Shown here: one piece after another, positions 15,363 to 23,319 of the stretch
How positions within the stretch are numbered: the stretch's first letter is position 1
Layout of the letters: the number at the start of each line of letters is the position of its first letter
Assembly: GCA_034430255.1 (NCBI GenBank)
Contig: DAOUEU010000070.1
Coordinates: 1 to 25,455, forward strand
Direction: 5' to 3'
DNA from: DATKYK01 sp034430255
Lineage (GTDB): Bacteria; Chloroflexota; Dehalococcoidia; E44-bin15
DNA length: 25,455 nucleotides
Translations under genes and position numbers: made by a program
Notes under the pieces: generated by a model
The model's database searches: none
Told to the model about the DNA's origin: nothing
What the model saw: only the letters and a program-made list of their open reading frames with translations

Positions 15363-15443
15363 ATTGATGATTAACTTAGCAATTGCGAATATGACTGCGT
15401 GTTCAAAATTGCTGCCACAAAATATTAGGTGATTAAGATAGAT

Positions 15444-15872
15444 ATGTTTCTTGGCGAGTTCGAGTACAAGGTCGATCCTAAGGGGCGGGTGGCCATCCCA
15501 CCTAAATTCCGCAAGCACTTCGCGAATGGGATCGTGCTTAACATGGGAGCGGAACAATGCATCAATGTCTACCCACCGCAGTTATGGGAGGAGATCGCGG
15601 AAAAATACGGTTCCGGGCCTATCGAACCTAGCAAATTGCGGCAGAGGAATAGAGCTATATTCGCCTCCGCATTCGATATGGAACTCGACGAACAGGGCCG
15701 GGTGATGCTACCGCCACCGCTACGTCGGCACGCTGGTATCAAAGACAGTTTGGTTGTCGCAGGAGTAAATAAATACCTCGAGATCTGGAGCAAGGAACAC
15801 TGGGAGAAGCAGAAAGAGTCCGCCACCAAGGACTTCTGGCAGATCTTAGAGAGCATGGAGACACGCCAGTGA
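15444..15872 (+). CDS. mraZ: Transcriptional regulator / division protein MraZ
   Basis: A 142-residue protein with two AbrB-like DNA-binding halves: KVDPKGRVAIPPKFR near the N-terminus and ELDEQGRVMLPPPLRRHAGI in the second half. MraZ represses the division cluster that it heads in studied bacteria. I chose the ATG at 15444 because family members begin MFLGE; a GTG at 15429 would add MIKID. AGGTGA lies 11 bases before the ATG, a loose spacing. The stop overlaps the rsmH start by 4 bases (GTGA). A leader of about 100 bases carries the putative MraZ boxes. Confidence 0.95.
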   Translation: MFLGEFEYKVDPKGRVAIPPKFRKHFANGIVLNMGAEQCINVYPPQLWEEIAEKYGSGPIEPSKLRQRNRAIFASAFDMELDEQGRVMLPPPLRRHAGIKDSLVVAGVNKYLEIWSKEHWEKQKESATKDFWQILESMETRQ

Positions 15873-16771
15873 TACACACCCCCGTCCTGCTAAATGAAGC
15901 CATCGAGGCGCTCCAGGTCAAGCTCGGAGGGCAGTACGTCGACTGCACCGTCGGTGAGGGTGGACATGCCACCGCCGTGCTGGAGCACGGCGGTCGTGTT
16001 TTAGGTATCGATACCGATCCACAAGCCATTAAGCATGCACGGGCCACGCTTCTCCCCTATGGAAAGAAAGCTATCTTAATCAACGAAGATTTTACCAATC
16101 TGGCGGATATCTGTTCCAGATTAGGCTTTGAACCGGTAAGCGGCATCCTGTTCGACCTGGGCATGTCGTCATTCCAGCTCGCCGATGCCAAAAGGGGATT
16201 CAGCTTCCAGCATGAAGCCCCTCTTAATATGTGCTTCAACCCCTCGCAGGAGTTCACTGCAGCTACCATCGTAAATACCTTCCCTGAAGAGGAGCTTGCC
16301 CGCATTATCAAGACGTATGGCGAGGAAAAAAAAGGGAGAGAGATAGCCAAGTCTATAGTTGAAAATCGACCGGTAAACACCACGCTTGAGCTTGCCGCCA
16401 CAGTGGTGAGGGCAGTTGGCAAGCGGGGCAGGATTCACCCGGCCACCAGAACATTTCAGGCACTTCGTATCGCAGTAAACCGGGAACTGGAGCGCCTCAA
16501 GGTAGCGCTTAAGCAGGCGCTCCATGTGCTGGAGGTAGGAGGTAGGCTGGTGGTTATCACCTTTCATTCCCTGGAGGATCGACTAGTAAAGGACTTCTTT
16601 AGGAGGGAGTCCCAGGATTGTCTCTGCCCCCCACGGACGCCGGTTTGCATCTGTGGTCATCATGCTACGCTTAAACTAATCGTAAAAGGGGTGGTCGCCC
16701 CCTCACGAAGCGAGATTCAGGCAAATCCGCGCAGTCGCAGTGCCAAAATGAGAGTGGCTGAGCGTATTTAG
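15869..16771 (+). CDS. rsmH: 16S rRNA (cytosine-1402-N4)-methyltransferase RsmH
   Basis: A 300-residue SAM-dependent methyltransferase for C1402 in the ribosomal decoding site. It starts IHTPVLLNEAI, and the SAM-binding loop YVDCTVGEGGHA (23-34) and LGIDTDP follow. Later come LFDLGMSSFQLADAKRGFSF, the helical insert, ALRIAVNRELE and VVITFHSLEDRLVK. The C-terminal SRSAKMRVAERI is typical. Start GTG overlaps the mraZ stop, giving coupled translation. In most bacteria ftsL and mur genes follow; here ftsA is next, after 183 bases. Confidence 0.97.
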   Translation: MIHTPVLLNEAIEALQVKLGGQYVDCTVGEGGHATAVLEHGGRVLGIDTDPQAIKHARATLLPYGKKAILINEDFTNLADICSRLGFEPVSGILFDLGMSSFQLADAKRGFSFQHEAPLNMCFNPSQEFTAATIVNTFPEEELARIIKTYGEEKKGREIAKSIVENRPVNTTLELAATVVRAVGKRGRIHPATRTFQALRIAVNRELERLKVALKQALHVLEVGGRLVVITFHSLEDRLVKDFFRRESQDCLCPPRTPVCICGHHATLKLIVKGVVAPSRSEIQANPRSRSAKMRVAERI

Positions 16772-16800
16772 TAGTTTTCTATTAATAAGGAATATCGGAC

Positions 16801-16868
16801 AGTGTACTGCCCAGCAGCTAAATCATTTGACCGTCTGTTTCGAGCCCGAGGTTATGGGCAGAGACACT
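16801..16868 (+). other. Imperfect long-stem RNA hairpin between rsmH and ftsA
   Basis: AGTGT (16801-16805) and CTGCCCA (16807-16813) pair with TGGGCAG (16855-16861) and ACACT (16864-16868): 12 pairs with a 1x2 internal loop and a 41-base apical loop. It is about 90 bases before the ftsA start. A 12-codon ATG frame (16902-16940) with a GGGGGTG site follows. It could be a leader RNA structure; no known family is recognised. Confidence 0.35.
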
Positions 16869-16954
16869 CCCCGCCTAATAATAAGGGGGTGACATGATGT
16901 AATGGGTTCGATACAAAAAGGGCTGTTAAAAATTACCTAATAAGGAGGATGTAG

Positions 16955-18181
16955 ATGGCAAAGAGCGAAATAATTTCTTGCATCGATGTGGGAACCACCA
17001 AGGTCTGCAGCATTATGGCTAACGCCGGCCATGGTGGTGACCTCCAGGTTCTAGGGGTTGGTGTTACCCAAAGCAAGGGCCTACACAAGGGTCTGGTGGT
17101 GAACATCACTGAGGCAAGGGAGTCTATACGTACCTCAGTGCGCAAGGCAGAGCAGGCCAGCGGGTTCAAAATGGAATCGGTATACGTGGGTGTCACCGGC
17201 AGGCATATAACCTCCCTCAATAGAAAAGGGGTGGTCTCTATCTCTCGCGGTGACCGTCTTGTCCGCTCGGATGACCTGAAGCGTGTCCTCCGTTCCGCCC
17301 GCACCTTCACCGTCCCCAACGACCGCAAGCTGCTCCACGTTATCCCTAGGGGCTATGCCCTAGATGGTCAGGTCGGCGTTAAGAATCCGGTTGGGATGCA
17401 CGGCTTTAGGCTCGATGTGGAAACCCACGTCATAACCGCTGCCGTAAGCTCTGTCCAGAACCTGGTCAAGTGCATCCGGGGCGCAGGCCTAGACATCGAA
17501 GATCTGGTACTGGAACCGCTGGCCAGCGCCCAGGCGGTGATAAGGCCCGACGAGCGGGATGTAGGAGTAGTCCTCGCCGATATTGGCGGTGGCACCACAG
17601 ACATCGCTATCTTCAAGGAGGGCAGCATCTGTCACACCGCCATCCTCCCCGTGGCGGGCTATCAGCTTACCCGGGACATCGCTATTGGTCTGGGGCTACC
17701 CTTTGACGTCGCTGAGATGATGAAGCGGAAGTATGGCACCGTGATGCCCCTCTACAATGGCGAAGAGGAAGAAGCTAATACTATGATGGGTATGGAGAAC
17801 GGCTACGGTGTCTCCTATCAAGACCTCAATGACATAATCAGGGCACGGATGGAGGAGATTCTAAAGTTGATAGCCTTAGAGCTACCCTCAGATCATATCA
17901 AGAGCGTCCCCGCCGGCCTGGTGCTCACCGGGGGCTGCGCCAATCTCAGGGGAGTAGAAACAATGGGACAAGAGGTACTGGGATTGCCGGTGCGTGTCGG
18001 CGTGCCCACCGGCGTTTACGGTATCACCGATATCCTCCCCGACCCGGCCTACGCCACCGGCGTTGGCCTGGCACTCTGGGGTTCCAAGAAGCATACAGGG
18101 GAGGAAAGCTGGCAGAATCGCGGACTCAGCCAAACCCTCAAGCGCTTCGTTGTCCGAATGAGGAGATTAGTTGTACACTAA
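16955..18181 (+). CDS. ftsA: Cell division protein FtsA
   Basis: A 408-residue actin-like ATPase that tethers FtsZ to the membrane. Seen: phosphate 1 motif CIDVGTTKVCSI (9-20), the inserted SHS2/1C domain from about 80 (YVGVTGRHI), phosphate 2 motif ADIGGGTTDIAIF (208-220), the adenosine motif VLTGGCANLRG (323-333), and a C-terminal amphipathic basic helix (LSQTLKRFVVRMRRLVVH) that would attach to the membrane. The ATG at 16955 follows AAGGAGG at good spacing. ftsZ starts 17 bases after the stop. Confidence 0.97.
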   Translation: MAKSEIISCIDVGTTKVCSIMANAGHGGDLQVLGVGVTQSKGLHKGLVVNITEARESIRTSVRKAEQASGFKMESVYVGVTGRHITSLNRKGVVSISRGDRLVRSDDLKRVLRSARTFTVPNDRKLLHVIPRGYALDGQVGVKNPVGMHGFRLDVETHVITAAVSSVQNLVKCIRGAGLDIEDLVLEPLASAQAVIRPDERDVGVVLADIGGGTTDIAIFKEGSICHTAILPVAGYQLTRDIAIGLGLPFDVAEMMKRKYGTVMPLYNGEEEEANTMMGMENGYGVSYQDLNDIIRARMEEILKLIALELPSDHIKSVPAGLVLTGGCANLRGVETMGQEVLGLPVRVGVPTGVYGITDILPDPAYATGVGLALWGSKKHTGEESWQNRGLSQTLKRFVVRMRRLVVH

Positions 18182-18198
18182 GGAAAGGAGAGGAAAAT

Positions 18199-19320
18199 AT
18201 GGCAAGATCAAGCTTCGTTCCCAATCCAGCAAAGATTAAGGTCTTGGGCCTTGGCGGTGGCGGTTGCAATGCGATCTCCCGCATGGTCCAAGCAGATATT
18301 CAAGGTGTGGACTTCGTCGGGGTTAACACCGATTCACAGGCCTTGCTCACTACTGAGGCACCTGTCCGTATTCAGATCGGGGAGAAGTTGACCAGAGGGT
18401 TGGGTGTTGGGGGCAACTCCGAGCTGGGCCTTAAAGCCGCTGAGCAGAGCCGCGATGAGCTACGCGAATGCATTGTCGATTGCGACATGGTATTCATCAC
18501 CGCCGGCATGGGTGGCGGTACCGGTACCGGCACCGCTCCGGTGGTTGCGGAGCTCGCCAAAGAATCGGGCGCACTCACCATTGCCGTGGTCACCAAACCA
18601 TTCGCCTTTGAAGGGACGCATCGCACCCAGGTGGCCGAAGATGGTATCGAACGGCTTATTGACAAGGTGGATACCCTGATCACCGTCCCCAATGACCGCC
18701 TGCTTACCCTCTGCGACCAGCGGACTGCGGTAGACAGCGCCTTCAGGATGGCCGACGATGTTCTAATGCATGCGGTTCAGGCCATTGCCGAGGTGATAAC
18801 GGTACCGGGGATGATCAATCTCGACTTCGCCGATGTTAATGCGGTGATGAAAGATGCCGGACCAGCCTGGATGTCCATCGGTAATGGTAGTGGTCAGCAT
18901 CGCGCGGTCGACGCCGCCGAGGCAGCACTGGCCAGCCCACTTCTGGATGTCTCCGTAGACGGGGCCAAAGGGGTTCTCTTTAATATCACCGGCGGCAGTA
19001 GCCTGACCCTCTTTGAGGTCAACGAGGCAGCTCAGATCATCGGCAAGGCAGTAGACCCCGAGGCGAACATCATATTCGGCGTAAGCCTCGATCCCTCGAT
19101 GGATAATGAGGTAAAATTGACACTGATCGCCACCGGCTTCTATGGCACCGGGAGTAAAACGGTACGCAAAGATGAGGAGTTGCGTCGTCTTCTCCAGAGC
19201 GCGGAGAGTGAGCAGGAGCTGGATATTCCTACCATCCTAAGGCGCCCGCTGGTCAGAAGACATCAGGTGGAAGCATCTGAGATCAAGAATAACTCACGTT
19301 TCCGCACGCTTGTTCGCTAG
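18199..19320 (+). CDS. ftsZ: Cell division protein FtsZ
   Basis: A 373-residue tubulin-like GTPase that forms the division ring. The GTP-binding loop GGGTGTG is at 105-111, and the T7 loop NLDFADVNAVM with D209 and D212 is at 207-217. FNITGGSSLTLFEVNEAA is in the C-terminal half of the core. The conserved C-terminal peptide LDIPTILRRP (341-350), which binds FtsA, comes after a short linker of about 20 residues; a basic 23-residue tail follows it. ATG at 18199 has AAGGAGAGG. It ends the division cluster, followed by hairpins and then the nrdR promoter. Confidence 0.98.
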   Translation: MARSSFVPNPAKIKVLGLGGGGCNAISRMVQADIQGVDFVGVNTDSQALLTTEAPVRIQIGEKLTRGLGVGGNSELGLKAAEQSRDELRECIVDCDMVFITAGMGGGTGTGTAPVVAELAKESGALTIAVVTKPFAFEGTHRTQVAEDGIERLIDKVDTLITVPNDRLLTLCDQRTAVDSAFRMADDVLMHAVQAIAEVITVPGMINLDFADVNAVMKDAGPAWMSIGNGSGQHRAVDAAEAALASPLLDVSVDGAKGVLFNITGGSSLTLFEVNEAAQIIGKAVDPEANIIFGVSLDPSMDNEVKLTLIATGFYGTGSKTVRKDEELRRLLQSAESEQELDIPTILRRPLVRRHQVEASEIKNNSRFRTLVR

Positions 19321-19323
19321 CAT

Positions 19324-19340
19324 TCCCGGTCCAACCGGGA
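19324..19340 (+). terminator. Hairpin after ftsZ, possible weak terminator
   Basis: TCCCGGT-CCA-ACCGGGA is a perfect 7-bp stem just after the ftsZ stop. No T-run follows immediately, so termination may be weak. The second stem at 19347-19378 may contribute. Confidence 0.4.
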
Positions 19341-19346
19341 CCATAT

Positions 19347-19378
19347 AGAGCCGTAGTCGCCAGAGCGCCTGCGGCTCT
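19347..19378 (+). terminator. Second hairpin downstream of ftsZ
   Basis: AGAGCCG (19347-19353) pairs with CGGCTCT (19372-19378); CTTGTCCCTATTT follows, with scattered T's only. It is possibly part of a two-hairpin terminator of the division cluster. Confidence 0.35.
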
Positions 19379-19572
19379 CTTGTCCCTATTTCAAGCGCTA
19401 AAAGTACTATCCGGCTCGGCAGACAGCTTGGGAAGACTCAGTGCTGCCTGGTTTATGAGGTAACCTCGAACTACCCGAAGTTTAATTTTGGTGACAAACA
19501 AAGAATAATTAAAAATCTCACTCAGGCTAGTGCAGCAGTGCTCAAACACTAATGTTCCGGAAGCTAAAAGCA

Positions 19573-19601
19573 TTGACAATTACCATATATTGTGGTATTA
19601 T
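19573..19601 (+). promoter_or_regulatory. Promoter of nrdR-nrdJ
   Basis: TTGACA (19573-19578, exact) and TATTAT (19596-19601, 5 of 6) with a 17-base spacer. Transcription would begin near 19608, about 28 bases before the nrdR ATG. It lies in a 315-base gap (19321-19635) that otherwise holds two hairpins and no gene. Confidence 0.7.
19580..19595 (+). promoter_or_regulatory. NrdR box 1 (putative)
   Basis: TTACCATATATTGTGG matches the NrdR-box consensus as I recall it (acaCwATATATwGtgt) at 12 of 16 positions. It fills the spacer between -35 and -10, so a bound NrdR would block RNA polymerase. Confidence 0.55.
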
Positions 19602-19608
19602 AGCAACA

Positions 19609-19624
19609 CCGCCCTATATAGTGT
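19609..19624 (+). promoter_or_regulatory. NrdR box 2 (putative)
   Basis: CCGCCCTATATAGTGT matches the same consensus at 12 of 16 positions, strongest in its right half. It starts 29 bases after box 1, close to the three-helical-turn spacing of known NrdR box pairs. Confidence 0.45.
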
Positions 19625-19635
19625 ATTTTCGTGCC

Positions 19636-20199
19636 ATGAGATGTCCTTATTGTGGTCATGATGACTCCAGGGTCATTGACTCCCGTGATGTGACTGAGGC
19701 AGTACGACGACGACGCGAGTGCCTCGGGTGTAGAGCTCGCTTTACCACCTACGAGCGGCTTCAGACGGCCTCACTGATGGTGATCAAGAAGAATGGACAG
19801 CGTGAGGAGTTCAAACGTGAGAAAATGATAGGTGGGATTAGAAAAGCCTGCACCAAGCGCCCGGTCTCTAAGGACACCATCGAGCAAATAGTGGATGACA
19901 TCGAGGATCGACTTCGTAAATCGGGTAAGGGGGAGGTAGCAGCCTCAGTTATCGGGGATATGGTGATGGAGCGACTGCGCCAGCTCGATGGCATCGCCTA
20001 CATACGCTTCGCCAGCGTATATCGTGCCTTCGACGACATCGAAGAGGTGCGGGAAGAGGCGGATGCTTATGCCAGGCGTAGCCCGCTCCGTGGTTCAACC
20101 GCCCAGCTTCCCCTCTTCCCCAATTTGTCCGATAATGAGCTCAATGAAACTGGTGGAAGAAAGCGGCGGAGAAGCAGCAGACTAATGCCATCAACGTAA
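19636..20199 (+). CDS. nrdR: Transcriptional repressor NrdR
   Basis: A nucleotide-sensing repressor of ribonucleotide reductase genes. With the ATG at 19636 it has 187 residues: a zinc ribbon (C3, C6, C29, C32: MRCPYCGHDDSRVIDSR ... ECLGCRARFTTYER), then an ATP-cone from about residue 45 (KKNGQREEFKREKMIGGIRKA) to about 135. The frame is open upstream to an ATG at 19552, but that start would put the promoter inside the gene, and NrdR proteins begin MRCPxC. The usual length is near 150; here a basic tail of about 35 residues (GGRKRRRSSRL) is added. No clear ribosome site is seen before the ATG. nrdJ follows after 15 bases. Confidence 0.95.
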   Translation: MRCPYCGHDDSRVIDSRDVTEAVRRRRECLGCRARFTTYERLQTASLMVIKKNGQREEFKREKMIGGIRKACTKRPVSKDTIEQIVDDIEDRLRKSGKGEVAASVIGDMVMERLRQLDGIAYIRFASVYRAFDDIEEVREEADAYARRSPLRGSTAQLPLFPNLSDNELNETGGRKRRRSSRLMPST

Positions 20200-20214
20200 G
20201 ATGGGATAGAAGCC

Positions 20215-22731
20215 ATGGCAACCTATGCTGGCAGAAACAAAGGCTCAAGCCTCCTTCACAATCGGATCGCGCGCGCCGTATTCAGTGCCGCCGACTCTAT
20301 CGGTATATCGGATAGGGAATTGGTTGAGCAACTCACCGTGCAGGTGATTCAACGCCTGGAGCAAACCTATCAGAGCTTTCCCGGTATGGAGGGCGGCGTA
20401 CCGGAGTCACGGCTGAAGCCCGCGGAAATTCAAGCCACGGTGAAGCAAATTCTCGCTGAAGGGAGTCAAATGGAGGTTGCAACGAAATCTTTCCAACCCA
20501 AACCCAGGAGGCGCAGTGTAAAGCCCAAGGAATCCAGCAAGGCTATCCCATTCTCCGAAAACGCCCTAAGGGTTCTGGAGAAGAGATACCTCAAGAAGGA
20601 CGAGCAGGGTCAGGTTATCGAAACGCCCCTGGACATGTTCAGACGTGTAGCCCGGAACATCGCCTCAGCCGAGCTCCACTACAATCCCGAAGCGGATGTA
20701 ACCGCCCAGGAGGAAGAGTTCTACCAGGTGATGGCCAATCTGGAATTCCTGCCCAACTCCCCGACCATGATGAACGCCGGTCGGGAATTGCAGCAGCTCT
20801 CCGCCTGCTTCGTTCTCCCCATCGAGGATTCCATGCAAAGCATCTTCGATACAGTAAAACACACCGCCCTCATCCACAAGAGCGGCGGTGGCACCGGCTT
20901 CTCCTTCTCCAGGTTAAGGCCAGAGGGCGACGTGGTAGGCTCCACCGGCGGGGTGGCCAGCGGTCCTGTTTCCTTCATGAGAGCCTTCGATGCAGCCACC
21001 GATGTTATCAAACAGGGGGGAATGCGCCGTGGCGCCAATATGGCTATATTAAACGTGGATCACCCCGATATCCTAAAATTCATCACCGCGAAGGAAAAGG
21101 GTGGCAACCTCACCAACTTCAACCTATCGGTGGCAGTAACCGAGGAATTTATGAAGGCTGTTGTAGATGGCACCGACTACGACCTGGTAAACCCCCGCGA
21201 TAAGGCAGTGAAGGGCAAGCTCAATGCCAAGGAGATCTTCGATAAGATTGTGGACCTGGCCTGGCGAACCGGGGATCCCGGGCTTGTCTTCCTGGATCGG
21301 ATCAATAGTGCCAACCCCACCCCTAACCTTGGAGCTATCGAGAGCACCAACCCTTGCGGGGAGCAGCCACTCCTCCCCTACGAATCCTGCAATCTTGGCT
21401 CGATAAACCTTTCCCGGATGCTCGATCAGGGGAAGCCCGATATAGACTATGATAAGCTGGCCAAGATAGTAACAACAGCCGTCAGGTTCCTGGACAATGT
21501 GATCGATAAGAACAGCTTCCCCATTCCCGAGATCGAGAAGATGACCCAAAAGACGAGGAAAATAGGCCTTGGGGTGATGGGCTTCGCCGATATGTTGATT
21601 AAGTTAGGAATTCCCTACGATTCGGATAATGCCCTCAGAGTGGCTAATGAGCTCATGCAGTTTATAAATCAAAAGGCGACAGAGGCATCGGTGGCACTGG
21701 CAGAGGAGAGGGGCGTATTCCCCTCCTTTGAAGGGAGCATTTACGATGTTCCGGGCGGCCATAGGGTAAGGAACGCTACCCGAACGACCATCGCCCCCAC
21801 CGGCACCCTCAGCATCATCGCCGGCTGCTCCAGCGGTATCGAGCCGCTATTTGCGCTGAGCTACATGCGCAACATACTGGATGGTGATGGGCTAGTGGAG
21901 GTGAACCCCTATTTTGAGGAGACGGCCAGAAGGGAAGGTTTTTACTCCAAGGACCTGATGAGCGAGTTAGCCAAGCAAGGGACTATCAAGGATATGGATA
22001 TTATCCCCGAAGACGTAAAAAGGCTCTTTGTCACCGCCCATGATATAAGCCCCGAGTGGCATATCAGGATGCAGGCCGCTTTTCAAAACTCCACCCACAA
22101 CGCCGTCTCTAAGACCATCAACTTTCCCCACAGTGCCACCAGGGAGGATGTGTCCCGCGCCTACATGCTCGCCTATACCGAGGGGTGTAAAGGGATCACC
22201 ATTTATCGGGACAGGAGCAAGGATAAGCAGGTGCTGAGCCTCGCTGAGGGGGAAAAGGTCGATACATTGGTCCCCAGGCGGCGAGCCAGGACCACCAGGG
22301 GTGTTACCGAGAAGGTAGCCACTGGCTGCGGCAATATCTATGTAACGGTGAATTCCGATGAGCACGGGGTCTGCGAGGTCTTCTCCAGCCTGGGGAAGGC
22401 GGGGGGCTGTGCCTCGGCTCAACTTGAAGCCACCTGCAGGCTTATATCACTGGCGCTTCGCTCGGGGGTAGATGTCACCTCGGTGGTAAAACACCTCAGG
22501 GGCATTCGCTGTCCCGCTATCGCCTGGGATCAGGGCCACGCGGTGCTGTCCTGCCCCGATGCTATCGGGAGTGTGCTGGAAAGGCACATTAAGGGCGAGA
22601 GTTTAAATGATCCCGATCGCTACGGTGCGACGATGAACCTAAGTGGGCAGTGCCCTGAATGCGGCGGCATGCTAATCTATCAAGAGGGGTGTCATATTTG
22701 CCCGGCCTGCGGCTATACCAAGTGCAGCTAA
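20215..22731 (+). CDS. nrdJ: Adenosylcobalamin-dependent (class II) ribonucleotide reductase NrdJ
   Basis: An 838-residue enzyme that makes deoxyribonucleotides from ribonucleotides with B12 and needs no oxygen. Residues 1-85 look like a shortened ATP-cone. Then comes a basic linker (95-110) and the catalytic barrel: SACFVLP with C198, HKSGGGTGFSFSRLRPEGD, GGMRRGANMAIL, and the active-site block ESTNPCGEQPLLPYESCNLGS (N379, C381, E383, C392). The C-terminus has a CPECGG pair and a Cys-rich end (C826, C829, C832, C837), the expected thiol relay or zinc ribbon. ATG at 20215 has only a weak ribosome site. No class I or III reductase is in the window. It is likely repressed by NrdR. Confidence 0.97.
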   Translation: MATYAGRNKGSSLLHNRIARAVFSAADSIGISDRELVEQLTVQVIQRLEQTYQSFPGMEGGVPESRLKPAEIQATVKQILAEGSQMEVATKSFQPKPRRRSVKPKESSKAIPFSENALRVLEKRYLKKDEQGQVIETPLDMFRRVARNIASAELHYNPEADVTAQEEEFYQVMANLEFLPNSPTMMNAGRELQQLSACFVLPIEDSMQSIFDTVKHTALIHKSGGGTGFSFSRLRPEGDVVGSTGGVASGPVSFMRAFDAATDVIKQGGMRRGANMAILNVDHPDILKFITAKEKGGNLTNFNLSVAVTEEFMKAVVDGTDYDLVNPRDKAVKGKLNAKEIFDKIVDLAWRTGDPGLVFLDRINSANPTPNLGAIESTNPCGEQPLLPYESCNLGSINLSRMLDQGKPDIDYDKLAKIVTTAVRFLDNVIDKNSFPIPEIEKMTQKTRKIGLGVMGFADMLIKLGIPYDSDNALRVANELMQFINQKATEASVALAEERGVFPSFEGSIYDVPGGHRVRNATRTTIAPTGTLSIIAGCSSGIEPLFALSYMRNILDGDGLVEVNPYFEETARREGFYSKDLMSELAKQGTIKDMDIIPEDVKRLFVTAHDISPEWHIRMQAAFQNSTHNAVSKTINFPHSATREDVSRAYMLAYTEGCKGITIYRDRSKDKQVLSLAEGEKVDTLVPRRRARTTRGVTEKVATGCGNIYVTVNSDEHGVCEVFSSLGKAGGCASAQLEATCRLISLALRSGVDVTSVVKHLRGIRCPAIAWDQGHAVLSCPDAIGSVLERHIKGESLNDPDRYGATMNLSGQCPECGGMLIYQEGCHICPACGYTKCS

Positions 22732-22747
22732 TAAAAAGGCTGGAGCT

Positions 22748-23005
22748 ATGCACGATCTCGATAGCTATATCGTGATGGGCATTGGAGGTTTTTTCCTCAT
22801 ACTGGGCATTATTTCCTTTTTATGGTACAGAGGTGAGGAGCGGAGGCTCAACCATAGCCTCTCCCAGCGCCCCGATCTGAGAGAGTTCCTCACCCGTTGG
22901 CCGACGCGTATCGAACCCGGCGCGCTCAGGATGGGCGGTTGGATATTTGCTGCCGTGGGACTGGCGCTAATGATACTGGGCGGTTCATTCTTAGCCATGG
23001 ATTGA
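22748..23005 (+). CDS. Small two-helix membrane protein, function unknown
   Basis: An 85-residue protein with two hydrophobic segments: about residues 8-26 (VMGIGGFFLILGIISFLWY) and 62-82 (GGWIFAAVGLALMILGG). Between them is a charged stretch (RGEERRLNHSLSQRPDLREFLTRWP). ATG at 22748 has a GGAG site 16 bases after nrdJ. No family is recognised. The next gene begins 11 bases after its stop, so the two are likely made together. Confidence 0.7.
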   Translation: MHDLDSYIVMGIGGFFLILGIISFLWYRGEERRLNHSLSQRPDLREFLTRWPTRIEPGALRMGGWIFAAVGLALMILGGSFLAMD

Positions 23006-23016
23006 GGAGGGCTAAT

Positions 23017-23241
23017 TTGGCGAAAGAAGCGGAAATGGAATTGAAAGAAGAGGCGTTAAGCCTGGAACAGATCCGTCGACGTCTGAACACCCTTGACCAA
23101 CGCCTAGATAACATCGATACCATGGTAACTGCCCTCGCCGAGCGAGCGATGAAGCGCCCCGTTAGTTTGACTATAACCTGTCCCAATTGCGGACAGACTA
23201 TTGAGATTGGCATTGTAGGCAGCGAGAAGATGACGATATAA
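23017..23241 (+). CDS. Small coiled-coil protein with a CPNC motif
   Basis: About 74 residues from a TTG at 23017, chosen because GAGGAGG lies 6 bases before it; an ATG at 23035 is an alternative. The N-terminal part is a likely coiled coil (LSLEQIRRRLNTLDQRLDNI), followed by a basic bridge and CPNCGQTIEIGI, a single CxxC that could bind metal with a second copy or with a partner. Family unknown. It sits between the two-helix protein and the radical SAM gene. Confidence 0.65.
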   Translation: MAKEAEMELKEEALSLEQIRRRLNTLDQRLDNIDTMVTALAERAMKRPVSLTITCPNCGQTIEIGIVGSEKMTI

Positions 23242-23319
23242 TGATAGTGTTAGGGCTAGGGCGTTTGGATAGGTCGACAAAATGGGCCGGGTCGTGTATG
23301 TATAGCCAAATAACGTGAG

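Noticed and set aside
15367..15432. 21-codon ATG frame in the mraZ leader
   Set aside because: It has no good ribosome site at proper spacing, and its stop falls in the mraZ ribosome site. It is possible as a leader peptide but unsupported.
19552..19635. N-terminal extension of NrdR
   Set aside because: The extra 28 codons would overlap the promoter and putative NrdR boxes, and NrdR proteins begin at MRCPxC.
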